A stretch of DNA of 64,000 nt, taken from the NCBI RefSeq assembly GCF_014189505.1, contig NZ_CP050301.1, forward strand, positions 1,557,501-1,621,500. Direction: 5' to 3'. Below the pieces are notes generated by a model. The model was not told the origin of the DNA, did not search any database, and saw only the letters and a list, made by a program, of their open reading frames with translations. Numbering within the stretch: position 1 is the stretch's first letter; each line of letters begins with the position of its first letter. Source of the stretch: Phyllobacterium sp. 628 (GTDB taxonomy: Bacteria; Pseudomonadota; Alphaproteobacteria; Rhizobiales; Rhizobiaceae). Made by a program: the position numbers and the translations under genes. This document shows, piece by piece, positions 53,109 through 61,043 of the stretch.

Positions 53109-55244
53109 TCATTCGGCGGCGATGAGGTGACCTTCGTCGTCCTCGGAATCGGCCGGGGCTTCCTCTTCGTCATCGGTGCTGAGGAATTCCGGCAGCTCGG
53201 CCCCCTCAGTTTCTCCGCCGCTCTCAGCGTCCGATGCAGAATCGCCTGCGAGGTCTGCGAGCCGAAGCGGCTCGGGCAGCCAGCCGGTGTCGGCCAACAG
53301 CCGCTCAGCCTCCTTGGCCATGTCACCCTTCTTCAGATGATCGATGAGCTGCGCCGACGCCTCGCCCTTGGCTTCCCGCACCGCTTCGAGGATGCGTGGC
53401 TTGGTCACCCGACCGAGATAGTTGTCGATGGTCGGGCGCCATCCCACTTCCGCCATGTCGAGACCGACGGCGCGCGCGATCCGGTCGGCCTGCTTCAGCC
53501 GACGTTCCAGCCCGTGCTGTGAGATGCCGGAGCCGCCATAACGGTCGACTTTCTCGGAGAGCGCATTGACGCCGTAGGAGACGCAATGCGCCAGCAGGGC
53601 GGTCCGGCTGACGTCGTCGAGATCGACAAGCCAGTCCCAAAGGGCATCCTCGTCCTGCGGGATGTCGGCCTCCCAGCCTTCCTGCCGTTCCGCCACCGAC
53701 TTGGCGGACGTGCTGTCCTTTAGGTCGGCGGCCTGGGCGGAGAAGAAGACGTGGCGGACCGACACCTCCAGGCACCCGCCGGAAGACGAGGTCCGGTGGA
53801 AGGTGTCGAGCACGAGCTTATGCAGCAGCGCCGTGATCGCGACGTGCGGGTTGCCGGCGAGCGCATCCCGCAGAGCGAGGGTGCGGTGCGCCGTCAGTTC
53901 GCTGACCAAGCGTTCGGGCAGCGGCTTGATGACATCGTCCTCCTCATCCTCCGGTTCGGGCTTACCGCCGATGGTGATGACCGCCCGCATCGGCTGCGCG
54001 TTCGGCGCCGCGCCTTCGGTCTCGCCGTCGCCGTCGATCTGAGACGCGATCGGCGCCTCGTCCTCGGGACGGACATAGCCGCGCTCGATGGTCAGTCGGC
54101 CCGAGCTGTCGATGCTGACGAAGGCGCCGGCGCGCGCGATCTCGGCCGGATCGTAGAGGGTCGGCCAGTTCTGGAAGGCGGCGATCGCGGTCTCGATCTC
54201 CTCGAGCCGCAGATCGACCGCCTCCGGCAAATCCTCGCCATCGTCATGCTCGGCGTAGAGCCGATCCAGCTCCTCGGTCAGGGCCTCGTAGGCGGTCTGC
54301 TCGTCGGCGGTGAGTTCGGGGCGCTCGCCCGCGATCCGGCGCAAGCCGGTGGTGTGGCCGTAGGGGAAGTCCAGCGCGGCATCGATCCAGCGCCAGCCTT
54401 CGGCCGCGATCTCCTCAGCGGCTGTGCCGAGCTTCGCGGTGGCGAGGCTGTCGAGCAAGGCCGGGTCCTGCAGCCACCCGCCGTCGTCGGCCTGGAACAG
54501 GTCGCGAAGGGTCGCGCCGCCGGCCGCCTCATAGGCTTCGACCCCCACGAACTGCGCACGACGATCGGACGCGCGGACAGCACCCTCAGTCAGCATGCGG
54601 CGGATCTCATAGGGCTGGCGGCTGTAGGATCGCTGGATGGTTTCCCAGACCTCCATCTGCCGGGCATGGTCATGCGACACCGTGAAGGCCATGAGCTGGT
54701 CAAGCGCGATGCCGTCCTCGGCATAGACGTCAAGCAGCGCCGGAGCGACCGAGGCGAGCCGCAGGCGCTGACGGACCACGGCCGGGGTCACGTAGAAGCG
54801 GGCGGCGATATCCTCCTCGCCCATGCCGCGCCCGATCAGCGCCTGGAAGGCCTTGAACTGATCGAGCGGATGGAGCGCCTCGCGGTGGACGTTCTCGGCG
54901 AGGCTGTCTTCCTCGGCCGGGATCGCGGAGGTCGCGTCGCGGACGTTGCAGGGGATCGGTGCGGTCTTCGCGAGACGCTTGGCCTTGACCAGCAGTTCGA
55001 GCGCCCGGAACCGGCGACCGCCGGCCGGGACCTCGAAGATGCCGGTTTCCACGCCCTCGCCGTCGAGCACAGGGCGAACGTTGAGGTTCTGAAGAAGACC
55101 GCGGTGGCCGATATCCTCGGCTAGTTCGGGGATCGAGACGCCGGCCTTGGTCTTGCGGACGTTGGCCTGGCTCAGGATGAGCTTGTTGAAGGGGATGTCG
55201 CGACGCTCGCCAAGGGACGCGATCTTCTGAACGGCGGTTGCCAT
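53109..55244 (-). CDS. parB: Large ParB/RepB/Spo0J-family protein
   Basis: 711 residues. ParB N-terminal domain: LILSQANVRKTKAGVSIPEL, VPAGGRRFRALELLVKAKRL and SLAENVHREALHPLDQFKAF. The HTH part contains IAARFYVTPAVVRQRLRLAS. The long C-terminal region (residues 250-711) is acidic at the end (DDEEEAPADSEDDEGHLIA) and much longer than in chromosomal ParB (about 300). This long form is typical of the DUF932/helicase cluster of these elements; a role in DNA modification or replication as well as partition is possible. The start has ggag upstream and a structured leader. Confidence 0.88.
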   Translation of the reverse strand: MATAVQKIASLGERRDIPFNKLILSQANVRKTKAGVSIPELAEDIGHRGLLQNLNVRPVLDGEGVETGIFEVPAGGRRFRALELLVKAKRLAKTAPIPCNVRDATSAIPAEEDSLAENVHREALHPLDQFKAFQALIGRGMGEEDIAARFYVTPAVVRQRLRLASVAPALLDVYAEDGIALDQLMAFTVSHDHARQMEVWETIQRSYSRQPYEIRRMLTEGAVRASDRRAQFVGVEAYEAAGGATLRDLFQADDGGWLQDPALLDSLATAKLGTAAEEIAAEGWRWIDAALDFPYGHTTGLRRIAGERPELTADEQTAYEALTEELDRLYAEHDDGEDLPEAVDLRLEEIETAIAAFQNWPTLYDPAEIARAGAFVSIDSSGRLTIERGYVRPEDEAPIASQIDGDGETEGAAPNAQPMRAVITIGGKPEPEDEEDDVIKPLPERLVSELTAHRTLALRDALAGNPHVAITALLHKLVLDTFHRTSSSGGCLEVSVRHVFFSAQAADLKDSTSAKSVAERQEGWEADIPQDEDALWDWLVDLDDVSRTALLAHCVSYGVNALSEKVDRYGGSGISQHGLERRLKQADRIARAVGLDMAEVGWRPTIDNYLGRVTKPRILEAVREAKGEASAQLIDHLKKGDMAKEAERLLADTGWLPEPLRLADLAGDSASDAESGGETEGAELPEFLSTDDEEEAPADSEDDEGHLIAAE

Positions 55245-55259
55245 ATCGGGATACTCCAG

Positions 55260-55300
55260 GACGGGCGGCCGAGAGCCTCTCTCTCGACCTCCAACCCGTC
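55260..55300 (-). promoter_or_regulatory. Structured leader of parB
   Basis: Outer stem gacggg (55260-55265)/cccgtc (55295-55300) and inner stem gagag (55271-55275)/ctctc (55281-55285) around a cctct loop, 15 bases upstream of the ATG. The same outer stem, loop and spacing occur before DUF932, with compensating changes in the inner stem. Confidence 0.62.
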
Positions 55301-55419
55301 ACGAAGCGCAGCGCCGCCCTCTTCCTCTAAAGGGGGCAGCGCCACGGACCGGCAAACCGGAAAGACACGGAAGCGCAAAGCCGGAGACACGGAAAACCGC
55401 ATCCCCGGCTTCACGGAAA

Positions 55420-56614
55420 TCAGGCCGCTCGGTCGAGCAGCTTCTTCGCCTTGGCCTCCATGTCGAGGCGGGCGTCCTGATGGGGCTTGTCGCGCGCGAC
55501 GGCGGTGATGCCCTGCACGAAATCGAAGATGCTCTCGGGCGGGCGACCTTCCTCGGCCAGCACCGTGTCGATGATCTTGCCGGTCTCGGCCTTGGAGAAA
55601 CCACGACGACGCAGGAAGTCGGTGCGGTCTTCGTCGGTCTTCGCCACGATCCGTTCGCGCGCCGCCTTGATGCCGTTGACGAAGGGTTGCGGCGACGAGT
55701 TCGCGAAGTTCAGGAGCGCCGGGGCCGCCTCATGGGCGAACCGATTGGCGGCATATTTGGAATGGCGGATGGTGATCTCCTCGAAATCCTCAACGCCCCA
55801 GAGATTTCGATTCTGGCAAACCGCGCGCAGATAGAAGCTCGCCATGCCGAGGGTCTTGGCGCCGACCTCGGAATTCCAGCAATAGAAGCCCCCGGAAATA
55901 GAGGTCGGGCGATCCGTCCGGCAATCGGCCGGCCTCGATCGGATTCAGGTCGTCGACCAGGAACAGGAAGACGTCGCGATCGGAGGCATAGAGCGTCGTC
56001 GTGTCCTTGGTGATATCGACCCGCGGATTGTAGACGCCGGTCGACCAGTTGAGCACGCCGGGCACCTTCCAGCGGGTGTCGCCCGTGCCGTTGCCGGCAA
56101 TGCGTTGCACGGCTTCCACGAGTTCTGCATCGAATATCCTCCCATAATCTGGGCCGGTGACGGCGCGCAGCTCCGTGCGGCCATCGTCGGTTTCCAGCGT
56201 CTTGATCTGCTCGGCCCGGTTGGAGGTGAGGCCGTATTGCAGGTTGATGGCGGCGAGCGCCGCCGGGAGCTGGCGCAGGTAGGCGGCGGGTGCGCCGACC
56301 AGGCTGGCGAGCTGTCCGAAGGACCAGTGTGTCGGCGCGATAGGCACATCCGTGCCCGGGAGAATCAACGCCAGCCGCTCCGGGTCATTGCGGTTCGCCT
56401 CAACATGGATCAGCGCGCTCTCCACCACGCAGGTCCGGCTGCGATCGGCGCGGTCGCGGACCGAGCGCGCCAACTCGGACAGCGACAGATAACGCTCGTC
56501 GGCCGGACGCGAGAACCATTCGGACGAGACGCGGCCGACCCGCTCGCCGCGGTTGACATCGACTTTGTAACCGCCGGTCGTGTCGCAGCGTGCATCGAGA
56601 ACTTGCATGTTCAT
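55420..56614 (-). CDS. DUF932 protein, apparent frameshift
   Basis: The start is set at the ATG at 56614, which has ggag eight bases upstream. The first frame carries VDVNRGERVGRVSSEWFSRP, LNWSTGVYNPRVDITKDTTT and SDRDVFLFLVDDLNPIEAGR. The next frame resumes as FYCWNSEVGAKTLGMASFYL, RAVCQNRNLWGVEDFEEITI and HSKYAANRFAHEAAPALL to 55420. The break is in the five-C run 55889-55893; removing one base gives a 397-residue DUF932 protein of ordinary size. DUF932 proteins occur with ParB and helicase genes on phages and conjugative elements; function unknown. Confidence 0.85.
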
Positions 56615-56629
56615 GGGACCAATCTCCAT

Positions 56630-56669
56630 GACGGGCGCCGGAGACCTCTTCTCCAGCCCTCAACCCGTC
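56630..56669 (-). promoter_or_regulatory. Structured leader of the DUF932 gene
   Basis: Outer stem gacggg (56630-56635)/cccgtc (56664-56669), inner stem ggaga (56640-56644)/tctcc (56650-56654), loop cctct, and 15 bases to the ATG. Inner stem sequence differs from the parB leader yet stays paired. Confidence 0.62.
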
Positions 56670-56809
56670 ACGGCAAAGCCGGTCCGTCCTCTTCCTCTCA
56701 AAGGGGCGTTGCGGGGCCTCCCGCAGAAGGGGGTCGGCCGAGACCGCAGGGCTCGGACGCAGGGGAAGGCGTTCCCCTCCCGGTGCGGACGTCGAAGGTT
56801 CTGCAAAGA

Positions 56810-57103
56810 TCAGTCGTCGCTCTTTGGTCCAGGTGTCCGTTTGATCCGAACGCGTTTCGGCAGATCTCCGCTGGCCAAAACTTGCCCCACAGGATCACGG
56901 CTGATGTCAGCGATTTCCTGCAGGTGGGCAAGAAAGCCAAGAGCATGCATGACTGCGGCATAGATGCCGATACTCACGCCGGTATCGCCAGCTTCGACGC
57001 GTTGGAGTGTGGATCGGGATGTGAATGCGCGCTCCGCGACGACCGCCATCGGCAAGTGACGTCGCCGGCGGGCATCCCGTAGGTCGGCCCCAAGCTTGCG
57101 CAA
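56810..57103 (-). CDS. XRE-family helix-turn-helix protein
   Basis: 97 residues. RKLGADLRDARRRRHLPMAV with VAERAFTSRSTLQRVEAGDT is an XRE/HipB-type HTH. The C-terminal helix ends QVLASGDLPKRVRIKRT. The only start in frame is a TTG at 57103 and there is no obvious ribosome-binding site, so the N-terminus is uncertain. No HipA-like toxin partner is adjacent; it may be an orphan antitoxin or the regulator of the DUF932 side. Confidence 0.7.
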   Translation of the reverse strand: MRKLGADLRDARRRRHLPMAVVAERAFTSRSTLQRVEAGDTGVSIGIYAAVMHALGFLAHLQEIADISRDPVGQVLASGDLPKRVRIKRTPGPKSDD

Positions 57104-57346
57104 AGCGCGTCTGACCCCGACAGATGGGTAATGCGGTGTGGCATCTGATATCTTCGTGCGACGTTATCATCTTTAATGTAGCACGAAGCTGACATAAGGT
57201 GTCATCGCTTCCTGCCTCCAACGGCTTGAGCTCGAACCAGAGCGACAACCTCTTTGATCTGGCACCTTTCCTCGCCATACGAAGAGTGATACAAATCCTC
57301 GGATAACAACTCCTATGTTCCGAGTTTTCGTATCGTGCCACCATCC

Positions 57347-57952
57347 ATGTCCCAACGCCAGATTGCCCATACCGTACTGACCGCGCGCGGAATTTCGCGC
57401 CTGGCGGAGCTGCGCGAGGCGGGCGTAACGGCCGCAACCATGAGTCGCATGGAACGCGACGGAGAGGTGCTTCGGCTCGCGCGAGGACTTTATCAACTTT
57501 CCGATGCGCCCCTCGACGTTCACCACAGTCTCGCAGAGGCCGCCAAACGGATTCCCAAAGGCGTGGTTTGCCTCGTTTCGGCCCTGGCTTTCCATGGTCT
57601 GACCGATCAGCTCCCGAGGCAGGTTTGGCTCGCCGTGGGTCAGAAGGACTGGTCCCCGAAAGCCGAAGGCACGCCCATTCGGCTGGTACGTTTCACGGAT
57701 CGCCTCCTAACGGAGGGTGTTGAAACCCACGCTGTCGAGGGAGTGGCCGTGAAGGTCTTCGGCGTCGCGAAGACGGTCGCCGATTGCTTCCGCTATCGGA
57801 ACAAGATTGGCCTGTCCGTGGCGATCGAAGGCCTTCAGGAAGCGCTGCGTCAGCGCAAGACGACGCCGGGCGAGATTGCCAGGCAGGCTGAGCGAGGAAC
57901 AGTCGCCACGATCGTTCGGCCCTATCTCGAGGCGCTGACCGCCAATGGCTAA
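57347..57952 (+). CDS. abiEi: AbiEi antitoxin of a type IV toxin-antitoxin system
   Basis: 201 residues. An N-terminal winged helix (LTARGISRLAELREAGVTAA, MSRMERDGEVLRLARGLYQL) is followed by the AbiEi C-terminal domain with ALAFHGLTDQLPRQVWLAVG and KTVADCFRYRNKIGLSVAIE. AbiEi represses its own operon and neutralises the toxin without direct contact. The ATG at 57347 is preferred over a GTG at 57335. Upstream inverted segments atacgaa (57277) and ttcgtat (57327) may be operator half-sites. It overlaps abiEii by eight bases. Confidence 0.88.
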   Translation: MSQRQIAHTVLTARGISRLAELREAGVTAATMSRMERDGEVLRLARGLYQLSDAPLDVHHSLAEAAKRIPKGVVCLVSALAFHGLTDQLPRQVWLAVGQKDWSPKAEGTPIRLVRFTDRLLTEGVETHAVEGVAVKVFGVAKTVADCFRYRNKIGLSVAIEGLQEALRQRKTTPGEIARQAERGTVATIVRPYLEALTANG

Positions 57953-58817
57953 GGAGATCAAGAATATCGGCGCCTCGGTTCGCGCCCGCCTGTTGCAGGT
58001 CTCCAAGACGAGCGGCCAGACCTTCGATCTTGTCCTGACCCGTTTCGCGCTGGAGCGGCTGCTCTTCCGGCTCAGCCAGTCACCCCACGCCGACCGCTTC
58101 GTTCTGAAGGGCGCGATGCTGATGATGAGTTGGTTCGATGACCCGCACCGCGGCACGCGCGACCTTGATCTGCTGGGCTTCGGCGATCCGAGCGCGGAGC
58201 CGATGCTGGCGACGTTTCGGGATATCCTGGCGCAGGGTGCGGCCGACGGTGTGGAGTTCGACGTCGATGCGCTTCGTGTCGATCGAATCCGCGAAGAACG
58301 GGAATATGGCGGCCTGCGACTGCGGACAACAGCATCGATCGGCGGCGCCCGGATCAGTCTGACGATCGATATCGGCTTTGGCGATGCGGTGGAGCCCGGC
58401 GCCGAAGAACTGGACTATCCGTCCATGTTGGACTTTCCCATGCCCCGGCTGCGGGGTTATGCGCGCGAGACCGTCATTGCCGAGAAATTCCAGGCGATGG
58501 TGGCGCTGGGACGGGCTAATACCCGGATGAAGGACTTCTACGACATCTGGATTCTCAGCCGGTCTTTCACCTTCGACGATGACAGGTTGCCCCGCGCGAT
58601 CGCCGCCACTTTCGCGCGGCGCGGAACGGCAATACCTCAAGACCTGCCGGATGCGCTGACGTCGGTCTTCGCCGAGGACGCGCAGAAGAAGCGACAATGG
58701 CGCGCTTTCGTCGAGGGAGTAGTAGCCCACGATCCGGGGGAACTTGCCGTTGTCATTAAAGATATTGCCACTTTCCTCATGCCTCGAGTGACCTCCACCC
58801 GGAGCTTGGGTCAATGA
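57945..58817 (+). CDS. abiEii: AbiEii nucleotidyltransferase toxin
   Basis: 290 residues. The nucleotidyltransferase core shows RFVLKGAMLMMSWFDDPHRG and TRDLDLLGFGDPS (D-x-D) near residues 51-77, then ISLTIDIGFGDAVEPG and AETVIAEKF-type helix (ARETVIAEKFQAMVALGRAN, TRMKDFYDIW). The family transfers nucleotides to RNA and causes abortive phage infection or growth arrest. Together with abiEi it is a complete AbiE pair. It is the first gene block of the defence island. Confidence 0.9.
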   Translation: MAKEIKNIGASVRARLLQVSKTSGQTFDLVLTRFALERLLFRLSQSPHADRFVLKGAMLMMSWFDDPHRGTRDLDLLGFGDPSAEPMLATFRDILAQGAADGVEFDVDALRVDRIREEREYGGLRLRTTASIGGARISLTIDIGFGDAVEPGAEELDYPSMLDFPMPRLRGYARETVIAEKFQAMVALGRANTRMKDFYDIWILSRSFTFDDDRLPRAIAATFARRGTAIPQDLPDALTSVFAEDAQKKRQWRAFVEGVVAHDPGELAVVIKDIATFLMPRVTSTRSLGQ

Positions 58818-58838
58818 AGGTGACATTCTTCTTGATAG

Positions 58839-58868
58839 CTGTCAGAAAACGTCATAGATTTCTGACAG
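58839..58868. promoter_or_regulatory. Palindromic operator before the DUF6088 gene
   Basis: ctgtcagaaa (58839-58848) and tttctgacag (58859-58868) are perfect 10-bp inverted arms, 10 bases apart, and the right arm overlaps the ribosome-binding aggag of the gene starting at 58878. The position fits autorepression by the DUF6088 product. Confidence 0.65.
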
Positions 58869-58877
58869 GAGAATGGC

Positions 58878-59471
58878 GTGCAACGGTTGACCGAACAGAT
58901 TCTTGATCATGCAGGTGGGCTGCCCGAGGGAAGTCCTATCGCGGCAAAAAGCTTGCTCCACCTCGGCAACCGCGCTGCAGTGGACCAGGCATTGTCGCGC
59001 CTTGCCGAGCGAGGTCAGTTGATCCGCGCCGGGCGCGGCCTCTATCTACGTCCCGTTTCGAGTCGACACGGCATCCGCTCGCCCTCGGTGCAAAAGGCCG
59101 TCGAGGCGCTCGCAAGCCAGAGAGGCGAGGTCATCGTGTCTAGCGGTGCCGCGGCTGCCAATACGCTTGGTCTTACGACGCAGGTGCCGGTGCGGTTGGT
59201 CTACCTGACGTCGGGCCGTAGTCGGACCATGTGTTTCGGCAAGCAAACAATCGAACTGAGACATGCGCCTCGCTGGCAGCTTGCTCTGGCGAATAGGCCT
59301 GCTGGCGCGGTAGTTCGAGCGCTTGCCTGGCTTGGTCCTGAGAAGGCCGATGCTGCTCTCGTGGCACTGAAGCGTAAGATTCCGCCGTCCACGTTTAACG
59401 AACTTGTTGCGGTAGCGCCGCAGCTACCGACTTGGCTCGCGCGCAGCGTGGGAAAGGCCGCTCATGGCTGA
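58878..59471 (+). CDS. DUF6088/AbiEi-like antitoxin without a full toxin partner
   Basis: 197 residues from a GTG at 58878 with caggaga upstream. Winged helix (SLLHLGNRAAVDQALSRLAE, RGQLIRAGRGLYLRPV), then ALASQRGEVIVSSGAAAANT, LGLTTQVPVRLVYLTSGRSR and ALAWLGPEKADAALVALKRK, the DUF6088 pattern. These are normally followed by an AbiEii-type toxin. Here only a 55-residue frame follows before hsdM, so the toxin has been lost or replaced. It could still act as a regulator of the hsd operon. Confidence 0.85.
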   Translation: MQRLTEQILDHAGGLPEGSPIAAKSLLHLGNRAAVDQALSRLAERGQLIRAGRGLYLRPVSSRHGIRSPSVQKAVEALASQRGEVIVSSGAAAANTLGLTTQVPVRLVYLTSGRSRTMCFGKQTIELRHAPRWQLALANRPAGAVVRALAWLGPEKADAALVALKRKIPPSTFNELVAVAPQLPTWLARSVGKAAHG

Positions 59472-59631
59472 TCCCCACCTCCGGCAGTTGATCTTCGCCC
59501 GGGGTTCATTCCCTCCGGCTTTAATTCCACAAGAGACTATGTATTCCGCTGTTCTGCCGCAGATGCCTGAAGGCTGTTCGCCTGATCGAATGCGAGATCA
59601 GGAAATAGCCAATATCGGAGAAATAGAATGA
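59464..59631 (+). CDS. Short ORF bridging the DUF6088 and hsdM genes
   Basis: 55 residues (MADPHLRQLIFARGSFPPAL ...) starting in the end of the DUF6088 gene and ending with a TGA that overlaps the hsdM ATG. It has no recognised family and may be the stub of the missing toxin gene or a translational bridge. The double overlap is the only support. Confidence 0.35.
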   Translation: MADPHLRQLIFARGSFPPALIPQETMYSAVLPQMPEGCSPDRMRDQEIANIGEIE

Positions 59632-61043
59632 AGGCGGCGCAGATAAAAACTAGCGGAGACTTAGTCAAGAGAATTTGGGGTCTTTGTCATATACTGAGAG
59701 GTGATGGGGTTAGTTATCACGAGTACATTTCTGAGCTAACCTATCTCCTGTTTTTAAAGATCGCGGAGGAAACTGATACCGATAGAGCTTTACCAGAGGG
59801 CTACCGCTGGCGAGATCTTATAGAGTACCGCGGGCCTGACCTGCTGACTTTCTATCGCGACATGCTGACATACTTAGGTGGTCACGCAGAGAATCGCGTG
59901 GTCCAAGAGATTTATGCATTCCCGACGACAGTTTTTTCGCATTCGGAGAACTTGCGTGCAGTCATCGATGGAATCGCCAAGCTTGACTGGCATTCCGTTG
60001 ATGCCGACGGGATGGGGGATATCTATGAGGGGCTCCTCGCCCGCAACTCTCAGGATGCGCGATCGGGAGCCGGGCAATACTTTACGCCCCGGCCCTTGGT
60101 CGACTCAATGGTACGCCTGATGCGTCCTGCTGCTGGTGAGCTCGTGCAAGATCCGTCCTGCGGAAGTGGCGGCTTCTTGATCTCAGCTCAGCAGTTCTCC
60201 AAAGCGGCTTCTCCTGGATCTACCCCACCTCGTTTCGAGGGTGTCGAGATCGAGAAAGGGACCTACCGCATCTGCCAAATGAACTCGTTCTTGCATGGGC
60301 TAAATGCAGGACTGATACTTGGCGATGCCCTAACCGCGGACGCGGCGGCACTCGCGCCCGCCGACGTGATTTTAGCTAACCCCCCATTCGGCAACAAAGC
60401 AGGCAGCGCGCGAAAAATAAGAGAGGACTTGCCGCATCGGACTACCAATAAGCAGTTGGCATTTCTTCAGCACATTAGGCTTGCGCTGAAGGAAGGCGGC
60501 CGCGCTGCAGTAGTCGTTCCGGACAACGTCCTGTTTGAAGGGGGAGTGGGGCGGGCAATCCGCGTCGACCTCATGGCAGAATGCGACCTCCATACTATTC
60601 TCAGACTGCCGAATGGGATATTTTATAGCCAAGGCGTGAACACGAACGTCCTTTTCTTTACGCGTCGGACAAGGAATCCGCAAAACTCGAGCCGTATCTG
60701 GGTCTACGACTTACGAACGGAAATGCCACGTTTCGGCAAGACACGTCCCTTGCGGCCTGAGCACTTTGAAGAGTTCGAGGATGTCTACGGAGCAGACCCT
60801 TTTGGTAGGGAGCGCCGTCCCGAATCTACCGACATTGCCCGTTGGCGGTCATTCAAACGCGAAGACATTGCGGCAGCGGGAGACAATCTCGACTTGATAT
60901 GGATGACACCGCGTGACGCTGACGAACCGGACAGTTCGACGTTGCAGGACGTGGCATCGACCATTCTCTTTCATCTCCAGTCCGCGATAGCAGAGATTGA
61001 ATCGCTGATGGAAGATCTGCCGGCGGACGAGGTGGAGCGATGA
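59628..61043 (+). CDS. hsdM: Type I restriction-modification DNA methyltransferase subunit HsdM
   Basis: 471 residues. N-terminal HsdM helical domain (YHEYISELTYLLFLKIAEET), then SAGQYFTPRPLVDSMVRLM-like GAGQYFTPRPLVDSMVRLMR near residue 145, motif I QDPSCGSGGFLIS near 175, and motif IV DVILANPPFGNKAG near 245. It methylates adenine in the recognition sequence set by HsdS. Base composition is lower than the conjugation backbone. It overlaps hsdS by four bases. Confidence 0.95.
   Translation: MKAAQIKTSGDLVKRIWGLCHILRGDGVSYHEYISELTYLLFLKIAEETDTDRALPEGYRWRDLIEYRGPDLLTFYRDMLTYLGGHAENRVVQEIYAFPTTVFSHSENLRAVIDGIAKLDWHSVDADGMGDIYEGLLARNSQDARSGAGQYFTPRPLVDSMVRLMRPAAGELVQDPSCGSGGFLISAQQFSKAASPGSTPPRFEGVEIEKGTYRICQMNSFLHGLNAGLILGDALTADAAALAPADVILANPPFGNKAGSARKIREDLPHRTTNKQLAFLQHIRLALKEGGRAAVVVPDNVLFEGGVGRAIRVDLMAECDLHTILRLPNGIFYSQGVNTNVLFFTRRTRNPQNSSRIWVYDLRTEMPRFGKTRPLRPEHFEEFEDVYGADPFGRERRPESTDIARWRSFKREDIAAAGDNLDLIWMTPRDADEPDSSTLQDVASTILFHLQSAIAEIESLMEDLPADEVER

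Noticed and set aside
53751-55124. A 457-codon plus-strand frame
   Set aside because: Antisense shadow of parB with no family motifs or ribosome-binding site.
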